From NCBI RefSeq assembly GCF_001641335.1, contig NZ_LVEM01000002.1, forward strand, positions 971,663 to 1,035,662: a stretch of DNA of 64,000 bases. The letters are read 5' to 3'. Source of the stretch: Bradyrhizobium stylosanthis. Lineage in GTDB: Bacteria; Pseudomonadota; Alphaproteobacteria; Rhizobiales; Xanthobacteraceae. The notes beneath the pieces were generated by a model, which searched no databases, was not told the DNA's origin, and was given only the letters and a program-made list of their open reading frames with translations. Shown in pieces: positions 48,638-56,147 of the stretch. The translations under genes were made by a program, and so were the position numbers. Each line of letters opens with the position of its first letter. The first letter of the stretch is position 1.

Positions 48638-49360
48638 TCAGTAGCGCGCGGCGACCGGCGCGGCCCAGTTGAAGCGGTAGTTCAGGCCCGCCTTGACGGT
48701 GTGGTCGTCGGTCGTGAAGTTGCCGGTGCCCGCCAGCGGGCCCGCGACGAAGTGCGCGTCGCCGAAATTGTAGTACTGGTACTCGGCCTTGGCCGACCAG
48801 TTCGGGGCGAACATGTATTCGACGCCGGCGCCGACGGTGTAGCCGTTGCGGTGATCGCCATCGATGATGAAGCCGGTCGGCACGCCGGCGACGGTCACCT
48901 TCTCGTTGTTGTCCGAATAGGCGTAGCCGCCCTTCACGTAGACGAGGCCGGGGCCCCAGGTGTAGCCGACGCGGCCGGTGATCGAGCCGAGGCCACGCTG
49001 GTCATTGGTGTAGGCGACGCCGCCCGGAAACACCGCGCCGACGCTGCCGGAGAGCCAGGAATACTGGCCTTCGACGCCGACGACGAAGTTCGGGTTGAAC
49101 TGCCAGTCCGCGCCGACCTGCACGCCGCCGAGGAAACGGCCGTTGCCGTTGTTGCCGGTGGAGAGGCCGCTGAAATTGTTGTCGCTCGAGAAGGCGCCGC
49201 CGACATGGCCGCCGATGTAGAAGCCGGTCCAGTTGTAGATCGGCGCGGCATAGGCCGGCGCCGGCGACTTGTAGTAGCCGCGGTTGAGATCGGCACCGAG
49301 GGCCGGCGCGGCAGCGCCCGCCACCAGCAGCGCCACGGTCGCAAACAGAATCTTCTTCAT
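48638..49360 (-). CDS. Outer-membrane beta-barrel protein (Omp31/Opa-like)
   Basis: A 240-residue exported protein. The signal peptide MKKILFATVALLVAGAAAPALGA is followed by a short Pro/Ala linker and a beta-barrel with alternating residues: NWTGFYIGGHVGGAFSS is the Omp25/31 start, and NRF/YQYYNFGD and GLNYRFNWAAPVAARY the typical last strands with an aromatic C-terminus (Tyr). Such small porin-like barrels are abundant in rhizobia. The ATG at 49360 was chosen as it begins the signal peptide; the upstream open frame is not conserved in character. Confidence 0.93.
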   Translation of the reverse strand: MKKILFATVALLVAGAAAPALGADLNRGYYKSPAPAYAAPIYNWTGFYIGGHVGGAFSSDNNFSGLSTGNNGNGRFLGGVQVGADWQFNPNFVVGVEGQYSWLSGSVGAVFPGGVAYTNDQRGLGSITGRVGYTWGPGLVYVKGGYAYSDNNEKVTVAGVPTGFIIDGDHRNGYTVGAGVEYMFAPNWSAKAEYQYYNFGDAHFVAGPLAGTGNFTTDDHTVKAGLNYRFNWAAPVAARY

Positions 49361-49585
49361 GGTCTTGAACTCCAACACGTAAGGTCCCCGGCTGGCGCGC
49401 TTTCCGCGCCGTCGTTGGTTTTGCAGATAGCTTGCTTTTGACGAAAATGCTGTCACATCCGTGGCACAGCGACAGCCAACCTAACTTGTTGGGCTGCAAA
49501 TGATTTTCGTGCTTAATGGCAGCTTAAGAAGTGGTGAAGGAAGGCTTAATTTCGCACACCGCGACGAGCCCGCATGCGGCTTTCG

Positions 49586-49906
49586 TTAACCAAGGCGCCG
49601 CAACACCTCGTCACGCATCTGCGCGCGGAACGCCGCGCGCTTGGCCGGCCGGTCTTCCTCGCGCACGTCGTGGCGATCGAAGATGTCGAACTTCTCGAGG
49701 ATCGGATAGCGCTCGCTGGCCATCGCGAGCACGCGCAGCACCTTGGTTGCCGACGGCGTCGGGCCGCTCACTTCCCAGCGCCGGACGATGTCGGCCCCGC
49801 CCTTCTCCGGCAGGCCGCAGAGTTTCGCCATGTCGGCGGCCGTCAGCTTGCGCGCGATGACGTCGGAAAGGTCGTTGCGAAGCTGCTTCAGTTCGGGGCC
49901 GGTCAT
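49586..49906 (-). CDS. Small HTH-like protein, hypothetical
   Basis: A 106-residue, charged protein. Residues about 1-60 (ELKQLRNDLSDVIARKLTAADMAKLCGLPEKGGADIVRRWEVSGPTPSATKVLRVLAMASERYPI) look like an XRE-type helix-turn-helix, with the Trp-Glu and Gly-Pro turn usual after the recognition helix. The remainder is a basic helical tail. It could be a DNA-binding regulator or a phage-like remnant; I see no partner gene. Starts at ATG 49906. Confidence 0.65.
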   Translation of the reverse strand: MTGPELKQLRNDLSDVIARKLTAADMAKLCGLPEKGGADIVRRWEVSGPTPSATKVLRVLAMASERYPILEKFDIFDRHDVREEDRPAKRAAFRAQMRDEVLRRLG

Positions 49907-50089
49907 GTCACTCGTGTCCAGAAAAGCGTCAGAGGCAATGCACTAGCGCTGATTCGGGTCCATCCGAAGGCCGCGCGCCGGGCTGCGGCACCTTCGCGCG
50001 CGCACGGAGTTATGAACGAGAGGCCAATGGAAATCGTCCCACGAATGATCACATGGTTGAAGGGGCATCCCAGCGAGGAGAAATCAGTC

Positions 50090-50377
50090 ATGACAAGCAT
50101 GAAGCTCGCCATTGCCGCATTCGTCACCGTCGGTCTGTTGGCCACGCCGTTCGCGGCCGAGGCAAAGAAGGCCCGCGTGACCAGACACTATTACAGCACG
50201 AGTGTGACGAGCCCGACCTATAGCGGTGTCGGGGCGTCGGCAGCACGGGGCACGGCCGCGTATGGCTCGTCCGGCCAGACGGTCGGCACGGTGACGGCGC
50301 CGTCGATCGGAACGTATAATTGGCCGTCGGTCGGCGTGACCAATTCGGTTCCCACCTGGAGCAACACCACGCGATAA
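50090..50377 (+). CDS. Small secreted protein, paralogue 1
   Basis: A 95-residue protein with a signal peptide (TPFAAEAKKAR cleavage region near residue 22-25). The mature part is low in charge and rich in Ser, Thr, Gly and Pro. Its C-terminal third contains SSGQTVGTVTAPS then PSVGVTNSVPTW, which is repeated nearly exactly in the gene at 52220-52498. GGAGAAA stands before the ATG at 50090. The function is unknown; the two genes clearly arose by duplication. Confidence 0.7.
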   Translation: MTSMKLAIAAFVTVGLLATPFAAEAKKARVTRHYYSTSVTSPTYSGVGASAARGTAAYGSSGQTVGTVTAPSIGTYNWPSVGVTNSVPTWSNTTR

Positions 50378-50392
50378 GCGCGCAGTTGCGGA

Positions 50393-51331
50393 TCAGCGCG
50401 TGCCGGGCGCCAGACCGGAGAGCAGGTACAGCGCGACCAGTAATGTTGCGACCGACAGCATTGTCGTGACCGAAACCGTGGCCGCGACCAGTTTCTCCTC
50501 GACCTTGTGCTCGTGCGCCAGCACGTACACCGTCTTCGCCGTCGGCACGGCCGCGCAGATCACCGCGGCGACGGTGTAGAGCGGATTGAGGCCGGTGATC
50601 ACGCAAAGCCCGTAGACGATCAGCGGCATGACCACCAGTTTCACCGCGGCGAGCGCGAACGATGCGCTGAGGTTGGATCGCAGGCCGTCGACGGACAGGC
50701 CGAGCCCGATGGCGAACAGCGCGCAGGGCGTGAGCGCCGCAGCGATCATGTTGAGATAGGCCGCGACCGGCGCCGGAATCGGCAAGCCCGTGATCGCCCA
50801 CACGAGGCCTATGAGGGTCGACAGCACCATCGGGTTGAGCAGGATCTGCCTCGCGAGGCCCGCGGGCTGCGCGGACGGCTTGTGCGCGTCCCTCTCGAGC
50901 AGGATCACCGTGATCGGAAACATCACGGCAGCCACGAACACCGTCGCCACCGCCGCGGGCAGGACTGCAGGCTGGCCGTAGATCGCGTGAAGGATCGGCA
51001 GCGCCACGAAGCCGGTGTTGGTCATCGCCGCCGCCATGCCACGGATCGTGCTGCTGGCGAGATCGTGCTTTCCGCCCGCGCGGACGGCCAGGAACACGAG
51101 TGCGAAGCAGATGAGCGAGCCGCCGCCGAAGGCGAGCAGGAAGCGCCATTCCAGCAGATTGCGCGCCGGCTCCTGGGCGATCGTGACGATCAGCAGCGCC
51201 GGCATCGCCACGTTGTAGGCGAAGTGCACCAGCGCGTCGGCCAGCGATCGCGAGAGATAGCCGAGCTCGCCGGCCAGCCAGCCGGTGACGATGATCGCGA
51301 ATACGGGAAGAACGAGGCTCGCGACTTCCAT
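50393..51331 (-). CDS. AEC-family (auxin efflux carrier) transporter
   Basis: A 312-residue membrane protein with ten predicted helices in two pseudosymmetric halves. The pattern VLPVFAIIVTGWLAGELGYLSRSLADALVHFAYNVAMPALLIVTIAQEP at the start, AAAMTNTGFVALPIL near the middle and RTVVKLV-like AVKLVVMPLIVYGLCVITGLNP fit the AEC family, which exports auxin in plants and carries malonate or other small acids in bacteria. The ATG at 51331 follows AAGGGGGAGC. Convergent with the small secreted protein at 50090-50377. Confidence 0.9.
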   Translation of the reverse strand: MEVASLVLPVFAIIVTGWLAGELGYLSRSLADALVHFAYNVAMPALLIVTIAQEPARNLLEWRFLLAFGGGSLICFALVFLAVRAGGKHDLASSTIRGMAAAMTNTGFVALPILHAIYGQPAVLPAAVATVFVAAVMFPITVILLERDAHKPSAQPAGLARQILLNPMVLSTLIGLVWAITGLPIPAPVAAYLNMIAAALTPCALFAIGLGLSVDGLRSNLSASFALAAVKLVVMPLIVYGLCVITGLNPLYTVAAVICAAVPTAKTVYVLAHEHKVEEKLVAATVSVTTMLSVATLLVALYLLSGLAPGTR

Positions 51332-51473
51332 CCGGCTCCCCCTTGCTGCCAATGGCTGCTGGGAAGGTTACTCCGGCAATGGAGCGCCGTCACTGTCTTG
51401 CGCCAGCTGCTGCCGGCTCGCGCGTTTTGTCGGTGGAGGAGCTCCGGCGGGCGAGCCCCGCCGTTTCACCGCG

Positions 51474-51683
51474 TCAGATGCCGCGGCCGGCCTGCTGACC
51501 GATCACGCAGCGCCATGCGGCCAGGCGCTCGGCCGGATGCTGGTTCATCCATTCGGCGAGCTGCGGCGCGCCCATCAGGCAGGATTGCACCGAGATCTGT
51601 GCAAAGTCGGAGCTTGTCACGAGCTGCTCGTGGCAATTGCTCGGGGAGGCGAGACTGCAAAGCACGGCGATGATCTTGATCAT
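51474..51683 (-). CDS. Small cysteine-containing secreted protein
   Basis: A 69-residue protein. The hydrophobic N-terminus (MIKIIAVLCSLASP) is probably a short signal peptide. The mature part has three cysteines (SNCHEQL, QSCLMGAP, WRCVIG) and resembles a small family of hypothetical proteins often seen in Bradyrhizobium. The start ATG overlaps the stop of the 54-residue gene upstream by 4 bp (ATGA), so the two are translated as a unit. Function unknown. Confidence 0.6.
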   Translation of the reverse strand: MIKIIAVLCSLASPSNCHEQLVTSSDFAQISVQSCLMGAPQLAEWMNQHPAERLAAWRCVIGQQAGRGI

Positions 51684-51844
51684 GCGGGGCTGCCCCTCTC
51701 GCTCTGGCGCCCATTGGCTCCGCTCGACTGCTCGCCTGCGGCACCGTTCGGCGGAAAGATGCTGTCATAAATCGCGCGCGCCTCCTGGATGAGGCGTATG
51801 CGCTCGCGCTCGGACTTTGAGACAAACTGAATAACCTGGCCCAT
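51680..51844 (-). CDS. Very small hydrophilic protein, first gene of a micro-operon
   Basis: A 54-residue protein, short enough to be missed by length-filtered gene calling, starting MGQVIQFVSKSERERIRLIQ. A strong site GGAGGCCGAC sits before its ATG, and its TGA overlaps the ATG of the next gene by 4 bp. The first half is a likely amphipathic helix with many Arg and Glu; the rest is Gly/Ser-rich. This arrangement, a small basic protein coupled to a small cysteine protein, looks like a real two-gene unit. Function unknown. Confidence 0.65.
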   Translation of the reverse strand: MGQVIQFVSKSERERIRLIQEARAIYDSIFPPNGAAGEQSSGANGRQSERGSPA

Positions 51845-52219
51845 GTCGGCCTCCAATAGATCGCTCGATCCATCATCAGATGATGGAAATCATTCCAAAC
51901 GGAGGTGGGGTGCCGGTTGCTGCTTTTCACCGGTGCGGGCGGTCACAAGGGATAAAAAGCCCGTGACCGTTCTGTTCCTAGCGGAACGGAATACCGGGCG
52001 GCGATCTCATGTCGTTCGCGGGCACCCTCGCGTCCTGGGACATCGCAACCGCATGAGGCGGATTCATTCGTCGCGGCAATTTGAGTGCCTCACGCCCGGT
52101 AGCGGCACCGCGTTGCGGCACATTTCGAAGTGCGTGGAGTTGTAGATCGACCCAGTGCACAAGCGGTCGACGAGTCAGCGGCTGGTGCGACTGAGGGACC
52201 GCACCGAAAGGATCAAGCC
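51845..52219. other. Intergenic region, no clear gene
   Basis: A 375-base gap. I see no convincing coding frame and no named element. It must hold the promoters of the divergent micro-operon (minus strand) and of the small secreted protein at 52220 (plus strand). Confidence 0.4.
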
Positions 52220-52498
52220 ATGAATCAAGTCACGACAAGAACGAGACGTTCCATTGCCGCTCTCATCGCCATCGGATTTGCAGCCGCGCCATTCGCCGCA
52301 AGCGCGCAAAGCTCGGCGACGGGCCCACAAATCAGCACGCACAGCACCTTGGGAGCACCAGTACAGCAAGGCACGATTGGAAGCTCGGGGCAGACCGTCG
52401 GGACGGTGACAGCGCCGTCGGTCGGAACGTCCACTCAGCCCTCCGTCGGCGTGACCAACTCAGTCCCCACTTGGAACAACACCAACCCGCCCAGGTAG
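52220..52498 (+). CDS. Small secreted protein, paralogue 2
   Basis: A 92-residue protein with a signal peptide (hydrophobic residues 11-26, cleavage near FAASAQSS). Its C-terminal third, GSSGQTVGTVTAPSVGT and PSVGVTNSVPTWNNTN, is almost the same as that of the 95-residue protein at 50090-50377, and the bases are also alike. AAAGGATC precedes the ATG at 52220. Both members end convergently against a minus-strand transporter gene. Function unknown. Confidence 0.7.
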   Translation: MNQVTTRTRRSIAALIAIGFAAAPFAASAQSSATGPQISTHSTLGAPVQQGTIGSSGQTVGTVTAPSVGTSTQPSVGVTNSVPTWNNTNPPR

Positions 52499-52516
52499 CA
52501 ACTGCGACCGGCCGCC

Positions 52517-54139
52517 TCAGGCCGCCGGCGCGCGCTCCTTCCGCCCCGGCACGGCAGCGAGCAATTCGCGCGTATAGGCATGCTCGGGCGCGGCGAAGAG
52601 CTGCGCCGTCGGCTTCAACTCGACGATGGCGCCGCGCTGCATCACCGCGATGCGGTCGCAGATTTGTGCCGCGACGCGTAAGTCGTGGGTGATGAACAGC
52701 ATCGACAGGCCGAGGCGCGCCTTGAGGTCTTCGAGCAGCCTCAAGACTTGCGCCTGCACGGAGACGTCGAGCGCGGAGACGGCTTCGTCCGCGACGATGA
52801 TCTCCGGTTCGAGCGCGAGCGCGCGCGCGATACCAATGCGCTGGCGTTGGCCGCCGGAGAATTCGTGCGGATAGCGTTCGAGCGCGCCGGCATCGAGGCC
52901 CACCATCTTGAGCAGATCGCGGGCGCGATCGAACGCGACCTTGGGATCGGTGCCGGCCGCGATCGGGCCGTCGGCGATGATGTGGCCGATCTTGCGCCGC
53001 GGATTGAGCGAGGCGAACGGATCCTGGAAGATCATCTGGATGCGATGCCGCTCGGTGCGCAGCGCCTTGCCCGAGAGCGAGGTCAGGTCGGTCTCGCCGA
53101 TCCGCACCGTGCCGCGATCGGCTTCGATCAGCCGCATCACGAGGCGCGCGACCGACGACTTGCCGGAGCCGGATTCGCCGACGAGGCCGAGCGTCTCGCC
53201 CTTGAGGATGTTGAAATTGACCGCGCGCGCGGCATCGACGCGGCGGTCCTCGCGGAACCAGCCGCCCGAGGTGACATAGGTCTTGTCCAGACCGATCACC
53301 TCGACGGCCCGGGCCTGGTCGTCGAGCGGGGCGCGGGCGGGCGGGTCCATCGACGGCACGGCGGCGAGCAGCGCCTTGGTGTAGTCGTGCTGCGGTTCGT
53401 TGAAAACGGTTGCGGCGGGGCCTTCCTCCACGACCTTGCCGTGGCGCAGCACCACGACCTGGTCGGCGATATCGGCGACCACGCCGAAATCGTGGGTGAT
53501 GAACATCACCGCCATGTTGCGGTTACGCTGGAGGTTGCGGATCAGCTTCAGGATCTGCGCCTGCGTGGTGACGTCGAGCGCGGTGGTCGGCTCGTCCGCG
53601 ACCAGCACGGCGGGCTCGAGCGCGAGTGCCATCGCGATCATCGCACGCTGGCGCTGGCCGCCGGAGAGCTGGTGCGGATAGGCGCGCACGATGCGCTCGG
53701 GATCGGGCAGGCCGACCTCGCGCGCCAGCGACAGCGCCTTGGCGCGCCGCTCCTTCGGCGTCAGCAGGCCGTGCGCCTCGAACATCTCCGCCATCTGGTC
53801 GCCGATCCGCATCAACGGATTGAGCGCGGTCATCGGCTCCTGGAAGATCATCGCGAGCCGGCGGCCGCGCAGATCGCGCCAGCCGTCGTCGTCGAGCGTG
53901 AGCAGGTCGCGGCCTTCGAACTGGATCTCGCCCGACGTGACCGAGACGGTGTCCGGCAACAGGCCCATCAGCGCATGCGCGCACATCGACTTGCCGGAGC
54001 CGGATTCGCCGACGACGCAGACGATCTTGCCGGGCCGCAGGTCGAGCGAGACGCCGTCGACCGCGAAGGGGCGTTCGGCGCCCTTGGGCAGCGCGATCCG
54101 CAAATTCTTGATGGAGACGGCGGGCGGCGCGGTCATCAT
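52517..54139 (-). CDS. Peptide-type ABC importer, fused double ATPase (DppD-DppF)
   Basis: A 540-residue cytoplasmic protein with two complete ABC ATPase domains in one chain. Each has a Walker A (GESGSGKS, near residue 45 and again near 325), a signature motif (LSGGQRQRAMIAMALA and FSGGQRQRIGIARALA), a Walker B (VLVADEPTTALD, IIVADEAVSALD) and a His switch. The order and the oligopeptide-type C-terminal tails (NEPQHDYTKALLAAVP) match fused DppD/DppF proteins. They power uptake of peptides or similar solutes. TGATG links its start to the permease gene by a 1-bp overlap. Confidence 0.95.
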   Translation of the reverse strand: MMTAPPAVSIKNLRIALPKGAERPFAVDGVSLDLRPGKIVCVVGESGSGKSMCAHALMGLLPDTVSVTSGEIQFEGRDLLTLDDDGWRDLRGRRLAMIFQEPMTALNPLMRIGDQMAEMFEAHGLLTPKERRAKALSLAREVGLPDPERIVRAYPHQLSGGQRQRAMIAMALALEPAVLVADEPTTALDVTTQAQILKLIRNLQRNRNMAVMFITHDFGVVADIADQVVVLRHGKVVEEGPAATVFNEPQHDYTKALLAAVPSMDPPARAPLDDQARAVEVIGLDKTYVTSGGWFREDRRVDAARAVNFNILKGETLGLVGESGSGKSSVARLVMRLIEADRGTVRIGETDLTSLSGKALRTERHRIQMIFQDPFASLNPRRKIGHIIADGPIAAGTDPKVAFDRARDLLKMVGLDAGALERYPHEFSGGQRQRIGIARALALEPEIIVADEAVSALDVSVQAQVLRLLEDLKARLGLSMLFITHDLRVAAQICDRIAVMQRGAIVELKPTAQLFAAPEHAYTRELLAAVPGRKERAPAA

Positions 54140-54978
54140 CAGCGTCCCTCCCGCGACAGGCGCGGATTGAGCGCGTCGTTGAGGCCTTCGCCGATCAGAT
54201 TGAGGCCGAGCACCGAGATCAGGATCGCGACGCCGGGAAACACGGTGATCCACCAGGCCTGCCGGATCACGGTGCGGCCGGCGCCGACCATGTAGCCCCA
54301 GGAGATCAGGTTGGGATCGCCGAGCCCGAGGAAGGCCAGCGAGGATTCCAGCAGGATCGCGGTCGCCACCATCAGCGAGGCCAGCACGATTACCGGCGAC
54401 AGCGCGTTGGGCAGGATCTCGCGCAGGATGATCCAGGTGTTGCTCTGGCCGGTGACGATTGCCGCCTGGACATATTCGCGGGTGCGCAGCGACAGCACCT
54501 CGCCGCGCACGAGGCGGGCGACCGGCGGCCAGCTCACCACCGCGATGGAGGCCACGATCGAATAGATCGAGGGCTGCAGGATCGCGACCAGCACGATCGC
54601 GAGCGCGAAGCTCGGAATGGTCTGGAAGAATTCGGTGAAGCGCATCAGGGCGTCGTCGGTCTTGCCGCCGAAATAGCCGGCCATGGCGCCGATGGGCACG
54701 CCGACCACCAGCGCGACCAGCGTGGAGACGAGACCGACCAGCAGCGACACGCGTGCGCCGAAGATCATGCCCGCGAACACGTCGCGGCCGAGCGCGTCGG
54801 TGCCGAGCGGCACCGTCGAGAGCGTGAAGGGCGGCAGGAACGGCCGCTGCACCATGCGCCAGGGCGAGTTCGGGAACAGCATCGGTCCGAACACCGCGAT
54901 GGAGATCGCGAGGACCAGAATGATGAGCCCGATGACGCCGCTCGGGCTGCGCAGCATCGATTTCCAGAACTGTTTCAT
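54139..54978 (-). CDS. ABC importer permease, DppC type
   Basis: A 279-residue membrane protein with six predicted helices and the binding-protein-dependent permease loop in GYFGGKTDDALMRFTEFFQTIPSFALAIVL (EAA-like) and VRGEVLSLRTREYVQAAIVTGQSNTWIILREILPNALSPVIV. It belongs to the DppC/OppC branch and pairs with the upstream DppB-type gene, whose stop overlaps its start by 4 bp. Part of the minus-strand operon with the fused ATPase. Confidence 0.95.
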   Translation of the reverse strand: MKQFWKSMLRSPSGVIGLIILVLAISIAVFGPMLFPNSPWRMVQRPFLPPFTLSTVPLGTDALGRDVFAGMIFGARVSLLVGLVSTLVALVVGVPIGAMAGYFGGKTDDALMRFTEFFQTIPSFALAIVLVAILQPSIYSIVASIAVVSWPPVARLVRGEVLSLRTREYVQAAIVTGQSNTWIILREILPNALSPVIVLASLMVATAILLESSLAFLGLGDPNLISWGYMVGAGRTVIRQAWWITVFPGVAILISVLGLNLIGEGLNDALNPRLSREGR

Positions 54979-55946
54979 GAGGCGAATTCGATGCGCGGGT
55001 CGACCAGGCGGTAGACGAGGTCGGTGATGAGGTTGAAGATCAGCACCATGGCGGAGCAGATCACGAAGACGCCGAGCAGCAGATTGTAGTCGCGCTGCAG
55101 CAGGGCGTCGTACATCAGCCGCCCGATGCCAGGCCAGGCGAACACGGTCTCGGTGATGACGGCGCCGCCGATCAGCGTGCCGGAATGCACGCCGGCGAGC
55201 GTCACGACCGGCAGCAGTGCGTTGCGCAGCACGTGGCGACGCTGGATCACGGCGTCACTAAGGCCCTTGGCGCGCGCGGTCTTGACGAAGTCGAGCCGCT
55301 TCACCTCCAGCATCGAGGCGCGGGTCATGCGGGTGTAGGTCGCCATGAAGAACAGGCCGAGCGTCATCGCCGGCATGATCAGGTGCTTTGCGACGTCGAC
55401 CGCATGGGCAAGGCCCGTGAGATTTGCGCCGACCGTCTCGTAACCGAAGCTCGGCAGCCAATCCATGGTGACCGAGAACAGCAGGATGCCCATCAGCGCC
55501 ACCCAGAATATCGGCATGGCGTAGAAGATCAGCGCGAACACGGTGATGGCCGTGTCGAGGAACGTCCCGGCAAAGCGCGCGGCAAATGTGCCGAAGAGAA
55601 CGCCGAGCATCAGCGAGATTGCGAACGCCGTCAGCGTCAGCAGCAGCGTCGCCGGCAGCCGTTCGCCGATCAGCTTTGCGACCGGCGCCTGCTGGCGGAA
55701 CGAGAAGCCGAGGTCGAGGGAGGCGACGCCCTTGACGTAGATGAGGAGCTGCTCCGGCAGCGGCTTGTCGAGGCCGAACTTTTCGCGGAGCTGCTTGACG
55801 AAAACCGGGTCGCTGGCGCCGGCTTCGCCGGCCATCACCACCGCGGGATCGCCGGGCGCAAGCCGGATCAGGAAGAAGTTGAGGACGACGATCGCGAGCA
55901 GGACGATCACGCCCTTGAGGACACGCTGTGTGACGAAGGAAAGCAT
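54975..55946 (-). CDS. ABC importer permease, DppB type
   Basis: A 323-residue membrane protein with six helices. The DppB signatures are seen: LNFFLIRLAPGDPAVVMAGEAG at the N-terminus, DTAITVFALIFYAMPIFWVALMGILLFS in the middle, and the EAA-like loop VKTARAKGLSDAVIQRRHVLRNALLPVVTLAGVHSGTLIGGAVITETVFAWPGIGRL near the C-terminus. First permease gene of the operon. A family B repeat separates it from the binding-protein gene upstream. Confidence 0.95.
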   Translation of the reverse strand: MLSFVTQRVLKGVIVLLAIVVLNFFLIRLAPGDPAVVMAGEAGASDPVFVKQLREKFGLDKPLPEQLLIYVKGVASLDLGFSFRQQAPVAKLIGERLPATLLLTLTAFAISLMLGVLFGTFAARFAGTFLDTAITVFALIFYAMPIFWVALMGILLFSVTMDWLPSFGYETVGANLTGLAHAVDVAKHLIMPAMTLGLFFMATYTRMTRASMLEVKRLDFVKTARAKGLSDAVIQRRHVLRNALLPVVTLAGVHSGTLIGGAVITETVFAWPGIGRLMYDALLQRDYNLLLGVFVICSAMVLIFNLITDLVYRLVDPRIEFAS

Positions 55947-55990
55947 CTAGAGGGTCATATCTTGTAGCGTGACTTGGAGCCACTGGGACA

Positions 55991-56141
55991 GTGCGCTCCC
56001 TCGCCCCGCTTTTGCGGGGAGAGGGTTGGGGTGAGGGGCCTCTCTCCACATGCGAGAATGCCGATGGACCCGTATCCCCTCACCCGAATGCGCGCGATGC
56101 ACACATTCGACCTCTCCCCGCAAGCGGGGAGAGGTGAAGGA
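55991..56141. repeat. Dispersed inverted repeat, family B copy 2
   Basis: GTGCGCTCCCTCGCCCCG and GGGGAGAGGGTTGGGGTGAG at the left and CCTCTCCCCGCAAGCGGGG near the right end match the copy at 44877-45034. It lies inside the ABC operon between the binding-protein gene and the permease genes. Confidence 0.85.
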
Positions 56142-56147
56142 AGAGGC

